Positions 16,214-25,140 of a DNA stretch of 64,000 nt are shown here, one piece after another. The position numbers were made by a program, and so were the translations under genes. Under the pieces are notes generated by a model. The model worked only from the letters and a program-made list of their open reading frames with translations. It was not told where the DNA came from and did no database searches. The DNA lies in contig URMC01000001.1 of assembly GCA_900548735.1 (NCBI GenBank), positions 1-64,000 on the forward strand, written 5' to 3'. The stretch is from an uncultured Eubacteriales bacterium. GTDB taxonomy: Bacteria; Bacillota; Clostridia; Oscillospirales; CAG-272. The stretch's first letter is position 1. Each line of letters opens with the position of its first letter.

Positions 16214-17719
16214 ATGTCGTTGGAAATTCAACTTGAAATTCAAAAAATTAAAAATATAAACAACTTTAAATACGCATTTTCATTTGATAAAGGAATATAT
16301 GCGTTGGTGGGCGAAAATGCAGTCGGCAAAAGCACGGTTATGTCTGCAATTGCTTCGGTGGTGTATGGGCAAAACTTAAAAAAATTAGGAGATTCTGAAT
16401 TGTGTTCAGAATCAAAAGTTAAGATTACTTGCATGAGCAAAGAAAATAATTGGTCTTTTGATGAAATTGCTAAAAGACTAAATCCAGATTTTCTTGGTAT
16501 TTCTTTCTATGGAATATACGAGGGTAGTGTTTTTAATGGTACAAGATTTGAGGATATGAAAAATCTTGACGATCTAATTAGCGATCCCTCTTTCATCGAT
16601 CAATTGGTGCCAGCAACAGATGATTTAAAAGCCGCTTTAAGTCAAATTTTACATGGAGAAAAAGGTCATTACCAAGAACTGTATAAATTAAAAACTATGG
16701 ATATTGCAAGAAGGTATGGCCTTGGAAATATACCCTATTTCTTAAAATTGCCCAGTGGTAAATATATAAGTAAATATAAAATGAGTTCTGGTGAATGCAT
16801 GTTGATTTCATTACTAAATTTTATAAATTCGACTGCGTTAAACCCAAGACAGATCAAACACAAACATAAAGTAACAAGCGACCGTTTGTTTGTTTTCATT
16901 GACGAAGTGGAATTGGCGTTGCATCCGAGTTCTATTGACCGTTTGTTGGAGTATATGTTAAATATGATACAACAAAAGGAACTAACTGTTTTGTTTTCTT
17001 CTCATTCGTCAGAACTAATCCGAAAGATAAATCCTCGTAATATTTTTTATATGAAGAATGAGGCAGGAACAGCAAAAATAATTTCTCCATGTTATCCTCA
17101 ATATGCCATTAGGAGCTTGTATAATCATGATGGATATGACTGTACTATACTTGTCGAAGATAAAGTCGCCGAGCTGATAGTTAGAAAACTTATTGCAGAT
17201 TATAGAACAAATAATAATCTCTTAATTAACGTTTTGCCCGTTGGCAGTTGGAGCAATACATTAGAACTTCAAAAAAATTTTTGTGAGCAAAATATTCTTG
17301 GTCGAGATAAATTTACATTTTCAATTATTGATGGAGATGTAAAAGATGAGGTAAACAAAAATACAAGTTACAAACCTTTGAAAAAACTATTTTTGCCAAT
17401 TAAAAGTCTTGAAAAGTATCTATATGAAAAGATACTTATAGAAAATAATGAGAATTTTATAAGATATTTTGGTAATCGATATTTTACATTAACATCATTT
17501 GATGAAGTTGTCAAAGAATGTAGGGGCAATACATATGTAATGGAAGATAAAAGCGGTAAAGCTCTATATGAAGTAATTATTAAAAAACTTTCTGCAGAGA
17601 GAGTCGATGAGGAAACTTTAGTTAGAGATTTTAGTGAATATCTTTTTGAAAAGGAAAAGTTTGCGTCTCTACAGAGTAATATAGAAAAATTTATTAATGA
17701 GAATTTTACGAACAGATAA
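16214..17719 (+). CDS. AAA ATPase with C-terminal Toprim-like domain (OLD-like)
   Basis: 501 residues. SMC/ABC-like ATPase: Walker [11 protein letters not shown] (about 32-41), signature [12 protein letters not shown] (about 190), Walker [15 protein letters not shown] (about 228-241) and H-loop SSHSSE. The C-terminal part begins [16 protein letters not shown] and has [10 protein letters not shown], the glutamate and DxD that mark a Toprim nuclease/primase domain. This is the OLD-family layout, linked to phage exclusion. It sits between hsdS and hsdR with its own AAAGGAG. The DNA is much more AT-rich than hsdR, suggesting later insertion into the operon. Its role in the R-M complex is unknown; an anti-phage effector is the best guess. 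Confidence 0.8.
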   Translation: MSLEIQLEIQKIKNINNFKYAFSFDKGIYALVGENAVGKSTVMSAIASVVYGQNLKKLGDSELCSESKVKITCMSKENNWSFDEIAKRLNPDFLGISFYGIYEGSVFNGTRFEDMKNLDDLISDPSFIDQLVPATDDLKAALSQILHGEKGHYQELYKLKTMDIARRYGLGNIPYFLKLPSGKYISKYKMSSGECMLISLLNFINSTALNPRQIKHKHKVTSDRLFVFIDEVELALHPSSIDRLLEYMLNMIQQKELTVLFSSHSSELIRKINPRNIFYMKNEAGTAKIISPCYPQYAIRSLYNHDGYDCTILVEDKVAELIVRKLIADYRTNNNLLINVLPVGSWSNTLELQKNFCEQNILGRDKFTFSIIDGDVKDEVNKNTSYKPLKKLFLPIKSLEKYLYEKILIENNENFIRYFGNRYFTLTSFDEVVKECRGNTYVMEDKSGKALYEVIIKKLSAERVDEETLVRDFSEYLFEKEKFASLQSNIEKFINENFTNR

Positions 17720-17734
17720 TTTGGAGGTAAAATA

Positions 17735-20700
17735 ATGCCCCACATTGACCAAGTAGAAAAAGCAACACAAAATCGTGTTATCAAGTTTTTTGTAAACAAT
17801 CTCCATTATACATATTTTGGCGACCTGCATGACAGCGAAAACAGCAATATCATGCAGGAGCGTCTCTATGCCTATTTGACGGGAAAGGGCGGTTATTCGG
17901 ACAAGCTGGCTCTTCGTTCCATTGACGAACTTGTCCGCACGGCAGGCAACCTCCAGCGCGGATTGTACGATGCCAACAAACAGGTGTACTGTCTGCTTAA
18001 ATACGGGGCAAAGATTTCCGAAGAAGCCGGTGAAGCTCCGAAAACGGTCTTTTTTATCAATTTTGAGAATCCTGCAGAAAATGATTTTGCCATTGCCGAA
18101 GAGGTCACAGTCGTCGGCAACAATACAAAGCGCCCCGATCTTGTCGTGTATGTAAACGGAATTGCGCTCGCCGTAATAGAACTCAAACGCAGCAGCGTTT
18201 CGGTCTCCGAGGGAATCAGGCAGAACCTAACCAACCAAACAGCGCATTTTATCGAAAATTTCTTTACCACGGTACAATTCTGCATGGCGGGAAACGACAG
18301 CGAGGGCTTGCGCTACGGAACACTTCTCACTCCCGAAAAGCATTATTATGAATGGCAGGATGACGGTTTTGGCGAATTCCCGGAAGAAAGGAATGAAACC
18401 GATGTGCTGATTGAAGAAAAAAGCAAGGCGATTGAACATCCTTTGGACAAGCAGCTTTATGCTATGTTCTACAAAAAGCGTTTTCTTGACCTGATCCACA
18501 ACTTTATCATTTTTGATAAGGGTATTAAAAAGGTTTGCCGCTACAATCAGTATTATGCCATCAAGCGTGCGCAGTACCGTTTAACCGAAGAAAAACGCGG
18601 CGGCATCATCTGGCACACACAAGGCAGTGGAAAGACTCTTACTATGATATGGCTGTCCAAGTGGCTTCTTTCAAACAACCCGAATGCCCGTGTTTTGATT
18701 GTAACCGACCGTGAGGAACTCGACGATCAGATTGAGAAAGCATACAAGGGCGTTGATGAAACCATTGTGCGCACCAAAAGCGGCGATGATCTTGTGAAGC
18801 GTTTGAATGCCTTTGATGACCGTTTGATCTGCTCTTTGATTCATAAATTCGGCAAAAAGGGCGGCGATGTGACCGAGAAGGATATTGACAAATATATTGA
18901 GGAAATCAAGACAGCATTGCCCGAAAACTATTGTGCCAAGGGAGACTTCATCGTATTTGTGGACGAATGCCACCGCACGCAGTCGGGCAAACTCCATGCC
19001 GCCATGAAAACGATTATTCCAAACGGTATTTTTGTCGGTTTCACAGGTACACCCCTGCTTAAAAAAGACAAAAAGACAAGTCTTGAAACCTTTGGCGGGT
19101 ATATTCACACCTATAAATTTGATGAGGCGGTACGCGACGGCGTTGTGCTCGATCTTCGCTATGAATACCGTGATATTCCGCAGGAGATCAAGTCCCAGGA
19201 CAAGATAGACACATGGTTTGAGGTCAAGACAAGAGGTCTAACCCCTCGCGCACAGGCAAGGCTGAAATCCATGTGGGCAACGATGCAGAAGGTATTTTCC
19301 TCACGCTCTCGCCTGGAAAAAATTGCGCTTGACATTCAATTTGACTTTGAAACAAAACCTCGCCTGATGGATGGCAACGGAAATGCAATGCTTGTTGCCG
19401 GCTCGGTTTACTCCGCTTGCAAATACTATGAGATTTTTCAGCAGATCGGCTTCAAAAAGTGTGCAATTATCAGTTCATATGAACCGCAGGCAGGTGACCT
19501 GCGCACGGATACGGTAAGCGATGATGAAGAAACCGAAACATTTGAAAAGTACGATATTTATAAGAAGATGCTCGGCGGTCAGAGCGTAGAAGATTTCGAG
19601 AAAGAAGCAAAGAGAAAGTTTGTCGAAGAACCGGCAAATATGAAATTGCTCATCGTAGTTGACAAACTTCTTACTGGTTTTGACGCGCCTCCCTGCACGT
19701 ATCTCTACATTGACAAAGCGATGCACGACCACGGTTTGTTCCAGGCGATATGCCGCGTTAACCGCCTTGATGGCGAAAGCAAGGATTTTGGTTACATTGT
19801 AGACTATAAGCAACTTTTCGGAGATCTTGCCGATGCTATAAATACCTATACATCTGGTGCATTTGAGGATTATGATGCTGAAGATGTTGAGGGACTCCTG
19901 AAAGACCGTACCGAAGAATCCAAGAAATATTTTCTTGAAACGATTGACGCTTTGGACGAACTATGTGAAGGCGTTGCTGTTCCAAAGACAGAACTGGATT
20001 ATATTCACTATTTTTGTGGTGAAAACGGCGTTGATCCCGACAATGATGAGGCTTTTGCCCGCAGCCGCGAAAAACTGTACAAGCTCGTCTCCCGTCTGAT
20101 TCGTGCATATGCCGAATTCAAGCCAAGAATGGATGATGCAGGATTCTCCGCAACAGAGCAATCCGGATTTGAGAAGCGTGTCAACACATATATCAAACTT
20201 CGAGAGGTAATCGGTCGGGCAAGTGGTGACTTCTTGGATTTCAAGCAGTTTGAACCGGGTATGCGCTATCTGATCGATAACTACATTGTTGCCGACGATG
20301 CGGAAAAGATTGCTATCTTTGATGATTTCACGCTTCTTGACTTCATTTTGGCACAAGAAGATAAGCTGAATCAGGACGGCGAAAGTAAGGAACAAGAAAG
20401 TGCTGCGGAAGCAATTGAGAACAATATTCGTAAAAAGGTTGTTCAGAAGATAGTAATTAACCCTGCGTATTACAGTAAGATGTCCGAAGTCCTTGAACAG
20501 TTGATTCTTGATCGAAAGCGTGGTGTGATTGCATACAAACAATTGCTTGAGCGTTATCTGGAACTTGCCAAGAATGTAAGCACTCCCGAAGAAAACGCAC
20601 GCTATCCTGAGTCTATTCGCAAGAGCGGGGCGATGAGAGCGTTTTATGACAACTGCGGAGAGGATGAGCAATTGGCAATACAGTTGCACAAAGCTGTTTT

Positions 20701-20836
20701 GTCCTCTAAAATGGACGGATTCAGGAATAATCCCACAAAAGAAAACAGAATCAAGCGTGCATTGTATCAAGTTTTAAAAAACGATGAAACGGTTGAACGC
20801 ATATATAAAATTGTCGTGGAACAAGAGGAATATTGA
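17735..20836 (+). CDS. hsdR: Type I restriction enzyme, translocase/nuclease subunit HsdR
   Basis: 1033 residues, normal for HsdR. The N-terminal nuclease domain has RPDLVVYVNGIALAVIELKRS (PD...ExK, about 133-153). The helicase motor follows: HTQGSGKTLTM (motif I), VDECHRTQ (motif II), VGFTGTPLL (motif III) and CRVNRLD (motif VI region). With HsdM and HsdS it cuts unmodified DNA after ATP-driven translocation. GGAGG ribosome site at 17723; the YgjP-like gene overlaps its stop. Confidence 0.95.
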   Translation: MPHIDQVEKATQNRVIKFFVNNLHYTYFGDLHDSENSNIMQERLYAYLTGKGGYSDKLALRSIDELVRTAGNLQRGLYDANKQVYCLLKYGAKISEEAGEAPKTVFFINFENPAENDFAIAEEVTVVGNNTKRPDLVVYVNGIALAVIELKRSSVSVSEGIRQNLTNQTAHFIENFFTTVQFCMAGNDSEGLRYGTLLTPEKHYYEWQDDGFGEFPEERNETDVLIEEKSKAIEHPLDKQLYAMFYKKRFLDLIHNFIIFDKGIKKVCRYNQYYAIKRAQYRLTEEKRGGIIWHTQGSGKTLTMIWLSKWLLSNNPNARVLIVTDREELDDQIEKAYKGVDETIVRTKSGDDLVKRLNAFDDRLICSLIHKFGKKGGDVTEKDIDKYIEEIKTALPENYCAKGDFIVFVDECHRTQSGKLHAAMKTIIPNGIFVGFTGTPLLKKDKKTSLETFGGYIHTYKFDEAVRDGVVLDLRYEYRDIPQEIKSQDKIDTWFEVKTRGLTPRAQARLKSMWATMQKVFSSRSRLEKIALDIQFDFETKPRLMDGNGNAMLVAGSVYSACKYYEIFQQIGFKKCAIISSYEPQAGDLRTDTVSDDEETETFEKYDIYKKMLGGQSVEDFEKEAKRKFVEEPANMKLLIVVDKLLTGFDAPPCTYLYIDKAMHDHGLFQAICRVNRLDGESKDFGYIVDYKQLFGDLADAINTYTSGAFEDYDAEDVEGLLKDRTEESKKYFLETIDALDELCEGVAVPKTELDYIHYFCGENGVDPDNDEAFARSREKLYKLVSRLIRAYAEFKPRMDDAGFSATEQSGFEKRVNTYIKLREVIGRASGDFLDFKQFEPGMRYLIDNYIVADDAEKIAIFDDFTLLDFILAQEDKLNQDGESKEQESAAEAIENNIRKKVVQKIVINPAYYSKMSEVLEQLILDRKRGVIAYKQLLERYLELAKNVSTPEENARYPESIRKSGAMRAFYDNCGEDEQLAIQLHKAVLSSKMDGFRNNPTKENRIKRALYQVLKNDETVERIYKIVVEQEEY

Positions 20837-21555
20837 TGCAAATTGAGATTTCTGGAATTACAATAGACATACAAAAAAAGAATATCAAAAATATGCATCT
20901 TGCTGTTTTACCTCCCGACGGGAAGGTGCGCGTTTCAGCTCCGATGCATTTGTCGGATGAAAGCATCGCTATGTTCGTTCGGACCAAGCTTGTCTGGATA
21001 AAAAAACAACAGGAAAAGTTTGCACTTCAACCCCGGCAATCCGAACGTGAGTTTATTTCCGGCGAAACACTATATGTTTTTGGTAAACAGTATTTTCTGC
21101 GAGTGATGTACAGTTATAAGGGAAACTCTCTTGTACTCAACGGCAATGAAGCCGTCCTAACGGTACGAAAGGAAAGCACGGCAAGGCAGCGTGAAGCGTT
21201 TGTTAATGAATGGTACCGTGATTTGCTGAAAGAAAAGATAAGCATCTATTTACCAAAATGGGAACAGATAACCGGGTTGTATTGTGATTCCTGGCAGACG
21301 AAATACATGACTACCCGTTGGGGAACCTGCAATACAAACACCCGCAAAATATGGTTCAATCTGCAACTTGCAAAAAAGCCGATAGAATGTCTGGAATATG
21401 TTATTCTCCACGAATTGGCACATTTGAAAGTGAAAAACCACGGAAAGGATTTCATTGCAATTTTAGATATGTATATGCCATACTGGAGAGAAACTAAGAA
21501 ATTGCTGAATGATTTTAAACTTGATTATATGGAATCAAAAGAGTTAGAAGAATAA
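20836..21555 (+). CDS. YgjP-like (DUF45) zinc metallopeptidase
   Basis: 239 residues from ATG 20836, whose A is the last base of the hsdR stop (TGATG). Zinc motif HELAHLKVKNHGKDF: HExxH followed by a third His, with the preceding TRWGTCNTNTRKIWFN block typical of YgjP/SprT-like proteases. N-terminal DUF45 segment PPDGKVRVSAPMHLSDE. Family members are often encoded right after hsdR; the function there is not established (proteolysis of the restriction complex is a possibility). Last gene of the coupled operon. Confidence 0.88.
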   Translation: MQIEISGITIDIQKKNIKNMHLAVLPPDGKVRVSAPMHLSDESIAMFVRTKLVWIKKQQEKFALQPRQSEREFISGETLYVFGKQYFLRVMYSYKGNSLVLNGNEAVLTVRKESTARQREAFVNEWYRDLLKEKISIYLPKWEQITGLYCDSWQTKYMTTRWGTCNTNTRKIWFNLQLAKKPIECLEYVILHELAHLKVKNHGKDFIAILDMYMPYWRETKKLLNDFKLDYMESKELEE

Positions 21556-21596
21556 ACAAAGTATTAAGCAGAAAATCCACAAGATAGGAGGACGCC

Positions 21597-22979
21597 ATGG
21601 CAAAAAAGAAAGTTAAAAAAAGAGATTTTTCAAAGGCAAAGGAAAAGGCAATAAAGGCGTTGAAAATCTCCGCGAAAGCATTGATTGCGATTATAGGAAT
21701 TACTATAACTGTTGCATTTTTAGTTGTTCCATTTTTACATAATAAAATAGATGCTGTAGTTGCGAAATGCATATGGTATCCTGCGAGCATAGTGTTTGCT
21801 GCATCTGCAATTGTAAATATGGTTAAGCAACCGAAGCAATCTGTAAAACATCCGATGTCCGATTTTATAGGAAATCTCGGTATTGTTCCAATTATTGTAA
21901 TTCTCGGTAGTGCTTTTGTTATAAATTATTATACTACCGCTTATACTTGGTGGTGGGCTATATTCATTTTAGTTGCTCTTTTTCTGCCATCCATCACATT
22001 TGGGTTGCGCAACTTTTTGAAAAAGGAGAATGAGTATACCGACGATCAATTAAAAATATCTTTGAAGATTAGTTGGAAATACGTTGGCTTCTATTGGCTG
22101 ATGGATCTGTTCTATATGGCAATTTTTAATTATTGGATCGCTGATGTACAGTCACAAACGATTTGGCTTACGTTGCAGTTTGTTTTTGGCGGATTGGCGA
22201 TGGTATACATCTTTTACAATCTCGCAAGAGCATTTCTCTCCAACGCTCAAAAACGGTGGTGGGGGCTGTTACAAGATTTCATGTGGGGTATTGCAATCAC
22301 CATCTACTTGATATTCCTTATCCCCAATGACGCTCTTCAAACCATCGTACTGTCAATCACAGCAGCAGTATATGGCGGATTGTTAACACTGGTAGGTGTT
22401 GCTTGGACGATTAAGGATACTAATGAGAAACGAAAAGAAGATTTGTTACGTATTGAAAATGAGCGAAAAGAAGAAGAAAGAAAAAAACATATTCCGTATA
22501 TAAGGGTTTCCTTTGATGTGGACAATCTTCCGCCCGTTGTAGTAAATGCTAACATTACTAAAGGATTAGATTTCGAAAAGAAGGAAGATCTTACTCTTCT
22601 AAAAAACAAAATGTTTTATTCTGTGAACATTAAAAACTTTGATATAAAAAACATTTCTTCGCAAAACATTATTATTAAAGGAATTATTGTTCACGGGAAA
22701 TTTTATGAATTCTCCTCAGAAGAAATTCTCGAACCAAATGTGTGCTGTAAAATACAAACCACAAATAATTGGTGGATACCTGTTGCTCATCCAACGAACA
22801 AGCTTACATTAATTGTTAGCGATGTAATTGGTAATCTGTATGAAATTGAATGCCATATATCATATGATATTGAAACATCGCGTCATCAAATAGCAACCGT
22901 TGGAGATGAAGAATATACAGGGTTTGAATGCTCCTACATAGTAACATCCGTAGGATTACCTATATTCATTCCGCAATAA
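21597..22979 (+). CDS. Polytopic membrane protein with soluble C-terminal domain
   Basis: 460 residues, no family recognised. A lysine-rich N-terminus, then about eight hydrophobic segments (near 27-47, 58-78, 95-112, 115-135, 162-185, 190-213, 232-250 and 255-275), a charged coiled-coil-like linker with repeated ERKEEERKK, and a beta-rich soluble domain of about 150 residues. Good ribosome site AGGAGG before ATG 21597; 41 bp after the YgjP gene, same strand. AT-rich like other cargo. A membrane effector or sensor of the defence island is possible but unproven. Confidence 0.6.
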   Translation: MAKKKVKKRDFSKAKEKAIKALKISAKALIAIIGITITVAFLVVPFLHNKIDAVVAKCIWYPASIVFAASAIVNMVKQPKQSVKHPMSDFIGNLGIVPIIVILGSAFVINYYTTAYTWWWAIFILVALFLPSITFGLRNFLKKENEYTDDQLKISLKISWKYVGFYWLMDLFYMAIFNYWIADVQSQTIWLTLQFVFGGLAMVYIFYNLARAFLSNAQKRWWGLLQDFMWGIAITIYLIFLIPNDALQTIVLSITAAVYGGLLTLVGVAWTIKDTNEKRKEDLLRIENERKEEERKKHIPYIRVSFDVDNLPPVVVNANITKGLDFEKKEDLTLLKNKMFYSVNIKNFDIKNISSQNIIIKGIIVHGKFYEFSSEEILEPNVCCKIQTTNNWWIPVAHPTNKLTLIVSDVIGNLYEIECHISYDIETSRHQIATVGDEEYTGFECSYIVTSVGLPIFIPQ

Positions 22980-23006
22980 TACAAATACTTAGATGGAAAT
23001 TTGGCA

Positions 23007-23384
23007 ATGACAAAACAACAATTCCTTGAATACTGCCTCACTACATACAACACATCTCCGGACTATCCGTTTGATGAGGATTTTGAAACGGCGGTGCTCC
23101 GGCACGCGGATAATCGCAAGTGGTATGCACTCGTGATGCGGGTATCACGTCGCAAGTTCGGTTTTGACAGCAACGAGGTCATCGACGTTGTCAATCTGAA
23201 GCTGCCGGTGGAGATGTTCGGCTCCTTTGGCGCGGCGGACGGTGTCTATCCCGCCTATCACATGAACAAGCTCCATTGGATCTCGGTGCTTCTGCCCGAC
23301 GCGCCCGAGGATGTAGTGCGGTTCCTTGTGAACGTGAGCTTTGAGGCAACGAAGGACAAGAGAAAACGTCAAAAGAACATTTGA
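23007..23384 (+). CDS. MmcQ/YjbR-family protein
   Basis: 125 residues from ATG 23007. The family has a small double-wing-like fold; KWYALVMRVSRRKFG, VVNLKLP and MNKLHWISVLL are the expected core blocks, and the C-terminus has HWISVLLPDAPEDVVRFLVNVSF. Function of the family is not settled. It lies 27 bp after the membrane-protein gene and is followed by a terminator. Its sequence is less AT-rich than the preceding gene. Confidence 0.8.
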   Translation: MTKQQFLEYCLTTYNTSPDYPFDEDFETAVLRHADNRKWYALVMRVSRRKFGFDSNEVIDVVNLKLPVEMFGSFGAADGVYPAYHMNKLHWISVLLPDAPEDVVRFLVNVSFEATKDKRKRQKNI

Positions 23385-23390
23385 ACAGTA

Positions 23391-23417
23391 AAGGGATGGA
23401 TCGCGCCATCCCTTTTT
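23391..23417. terminator. Terminator between YjbR and DUF4143 ATPase genes
   Basis: AAGGGATGG/CCATCCCTT stem, 6-nt loop and TTTTT, between convergent genes. Confidence 0.85.
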
Positions 23418-23425
23418 GTAATATT

Positions 23426-24730
23426 TTATGCTTCTAAACTATCCTTATCAAGCAAAAATTCCTTTACGCCAATCATAACATATCCTTTTTCATCACGGCG
23501 GGGTTTCATACTCTTTTCAACAACGACGATCTTTTTGAAAGAATCCATGGTCTTATCAAAAGATGCGGTTTCTTGTTCGTACTTGGTCTGATCGGGAATC
23601 GCATACGCGGACTGAATATAGTATTTTTTGCTGCCGAGAGTAGCAATGAAGTCAATCTCGAGTTGGGTGCGGGTTTCTTTTCCGTCTGCGTCTCTTTCGC
23701 GTGATTCTACCATACCCACATCCACTTGGTAGCCTCTGTAACGAAGCTCATTATAAATAATATTCTCCATAATGTGAGTGCCTTCAATCTGGCGGAAATT
23801 CAAACGAGCGTTGCGAAGACCGATATCCTCAAAGTAAATTTTATAAGGAGTGCCTATATATTTTCTGCCTTTGACATTATATCGCTTCACACGGGTGAGC
23901 ATAAAGGCATCTTCCATATGGGAGATATAACGGTCTACGGTAGCATCGCAGATTCTGTTGCCGCCGTGAACACTATTCATAGTGTTCGCAATGTTTCGAG
24001 GATTGGTAAGAGCCGAGATATCGGATGCAACAACATCAAGAACTTCTCCAATGGTTACTTCATCCTGCAATCCGTAACGATTTTTTATGTCGCGCAAGTA
24101 AAGATTTTGCATCTGAGAAATAAGGTAATTGGACTTCTGTTCTTCGGTTGCCATAAGTGCTACAGCCGGTAAGCCGCCATAGATAGAATAATCGTCAAAG
24201 GCCTCGCTTTTATCGCCGCCTTTGAACGCATAATACTCCGAGAAGGATAGAGGGAGTACGTGAACCTCATCACCTCTGCCTTCAAATTCGGTCAGAATAT
24301 CCTTTGATAAGAATTTGGAATTGCTTCCGGTTACATATACGTCAAGATTGCTTTTGCGAAGAAATCCGTTCATAACCGATTCAAACGCTCCGAGCTTTTG
24401 TACCTCGTCAAGCAGAATATAGTGCATCTCTTTGTCTGCAATCTGTGGTTGCAACCAATTCAAAAATTTAGAGGGATCGACTTTTCTGTCCTCACGTTCA
24501 TTATCGAGAACGATAGGATCTTCTCCGATTTTCAATAAATCGTCAGCCGAGTCGAACGCAAATTTAATAATATGATCCTCTGCTATGTTTTCTGCAATTA
24601 AGTGATTATAAAACAAAGTGTTGAGCAAATATGATTTTCCGCTTCTGCGAATACCGGTAATAACCTTTATGAAGCCGTTGTATTTTCTGACAATCAGTCT
24701 ATTTAGATAAACGTCTCTTTTAATCTCCAT
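23426..24730 (-). CDS. AAA_14 / DUF4143 ATPase
   Basis: 434 residues from ATG 24730. N-terminal AAA_14 ATPase with Walker A TGIRRSGKSYLL and Walker B YILLDEVQKL, sensor-like VYVTGSNSKFLS; C-terminal DUF4143 region with YRGYQVDVGMVESRE, EIDFIAT and a tail resembling a degenerate PD-(D/E)xK nuclease (D...LEIDF...YYIQSAY). Such proteins are common in variable regions and their role is unclear. The start at 24730 is preferred over ATG 24742 because GGGGG lies 5 bp upstream. The promoter is flanked by two copies of a 38-bp inverted-repeat site, pointing to tight control. Confidence 0.88.
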   Translation of the reverse strand: MEIKRDVYLNRLIVRKYNGFIKVITGIRRSGKSYLLNTLFYNHLIAENIAEDHIIKFAFDSADDLLKIGEDPIVLDNEREDRKVDPSKFLNWLQPQIADKEMHYILLDEVQKLGAFESVMNGFLRKSNLDVYVTGSNSKFLSKDILTEFEGRGDEVHVLPLSFSEYYAFKGGDKSEAFDDYSIYGGLPAVALMATEEQKSNYLISQMQNLYLRDIKNRYGLQDEVTIGEVLDVVASDISALTNPRNIANTMNSVHGGNRICDATVDRYISHMEDAFMLTRVKRYNVKGRKYIGTPYKIYFEDIGLRNARLNFRQIEGTHIMENIIYNELRYRGYQVDVGMVESRERDADGKETRTQLEIDFIATLGSKKYYIQSAYAIPDQTKYEQETASFDKTMDSFKKIVVVEKSMKPRRDEKGYVMIGVKEFLLDKDSLEA

Positions 24731-24740
24731 AATAACCCCC

Positions 24741-24778
24741 ATCTAATATTTTTGCCGCAATCGTCACTTTTATTAGAT
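24741..24778. promoter_or_regulatory. Operator copy 1 of the DUF4143 ATPase promoter
   Basis: 38 bp with ATCTAATA and TATTAGAT at its ends; covers the transcript start and ribosome-site region. 33 of 38 positions match copy 2. Confidence 0.75.
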
Positions 24779-24780
24779 AC

Positions 24781-24809
24781 ATTATACACCGTGTTTTTGA
24801 AAATTGCAA
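24781..24809 (-). promoter_or_regulatory. Promoter of the DUF4143 ATPase gene
   Basis: TTGCAA-17 bp-TATAAT on the minus strand, located between the two operator copies. Confidence 0.8.
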
Positions 24810-24816
24810 TAGGTTC

Positions 24817-24854
24817 ATCTAATATTTTTGCCTCAAACGGCGATTTTATTAGAT
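24817..24854. promoter_or_regulatory. Operator copy 2 of the DUF4143 ATPase promoter
   Basis: Same 38-bp length and arms as copy 1, placed 8 bp upstream of the -35 box. Together the two copies bracket the promoter, 76 bp apart start to start. Confidence 0.75.
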
Positions 24855-24884
24855 CAACTGAAGTAACGAGATAAATAACGATTA

Positions 24885-24916
24885 TAGGGTGGGGTTTTTC
24901 CCCCACCCTACTTTTT
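24885..24916 (+). terminator. G/C-rich hairpin with T-run
   Basis: TAGGGTGGGG/CCCCACCCTA stem, then CTTTTT on the plus strand; insulates the LexA-like gene from upstream transcription. Confidence 0.7.
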
Positions 24917-25055
24917 AAACGAATCTAACATCTCTATGCGATCTGGATCAAATCATCCCAGACCACTTTTTTGTGTTTGGGTTGTGGTCCCAAGGTTCAC
25001 GACCACATTAAAAGTCGAAGCATTATGGGCGCTTAAAAAAATTTTGCGAAAAATA

Positions 25056-25072
25056 TGGAACATTTTGTTCCA
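25056..25072. promoter_or_regulatory. Operator O1 of the LexA-like gene
   Basis: Palindrome TGGAACA-TTT-TGTTCCA just upstream of the -35 box. Confidence 0.8.
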
Positions 25073-25078
25073 GCCCTA

Positions 25079-25107
25079 TTGACAAGAGGAAAATCCTGTG
25101 TTATAAT
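25079..25107 (+). promoter_or_regulatory. Promoter of the LexA-like gene
   Basis: TTGACA-17 bp-TATAAT, full consensus, placed between operators O1 and O2. Confidence 0.9.
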
Positions 25108-25113
25108 GTCGAA

Positions 25114-25130
25114 TGGAACAATTTGTTCCA
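25114..25130. promoter_or_regulatory. Operator O2 of the LexA-like gene
   Basis: Palindrome TGGAACA-ATT-TGTTCCA over the transcript start, its last base being the first of the AAGGAG ribosome site. O1 and O2 are 58 bp apart. Confidence 0.8.
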
Positions 25131-25140
25131 AGGAGAAACG

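Noticed and set aside
21597..22979. Type IV secretion or conjugation membrane protein
   Set aside because: No VirB4, coupling protein or VirB6-like motif is present here or nearby in the island.
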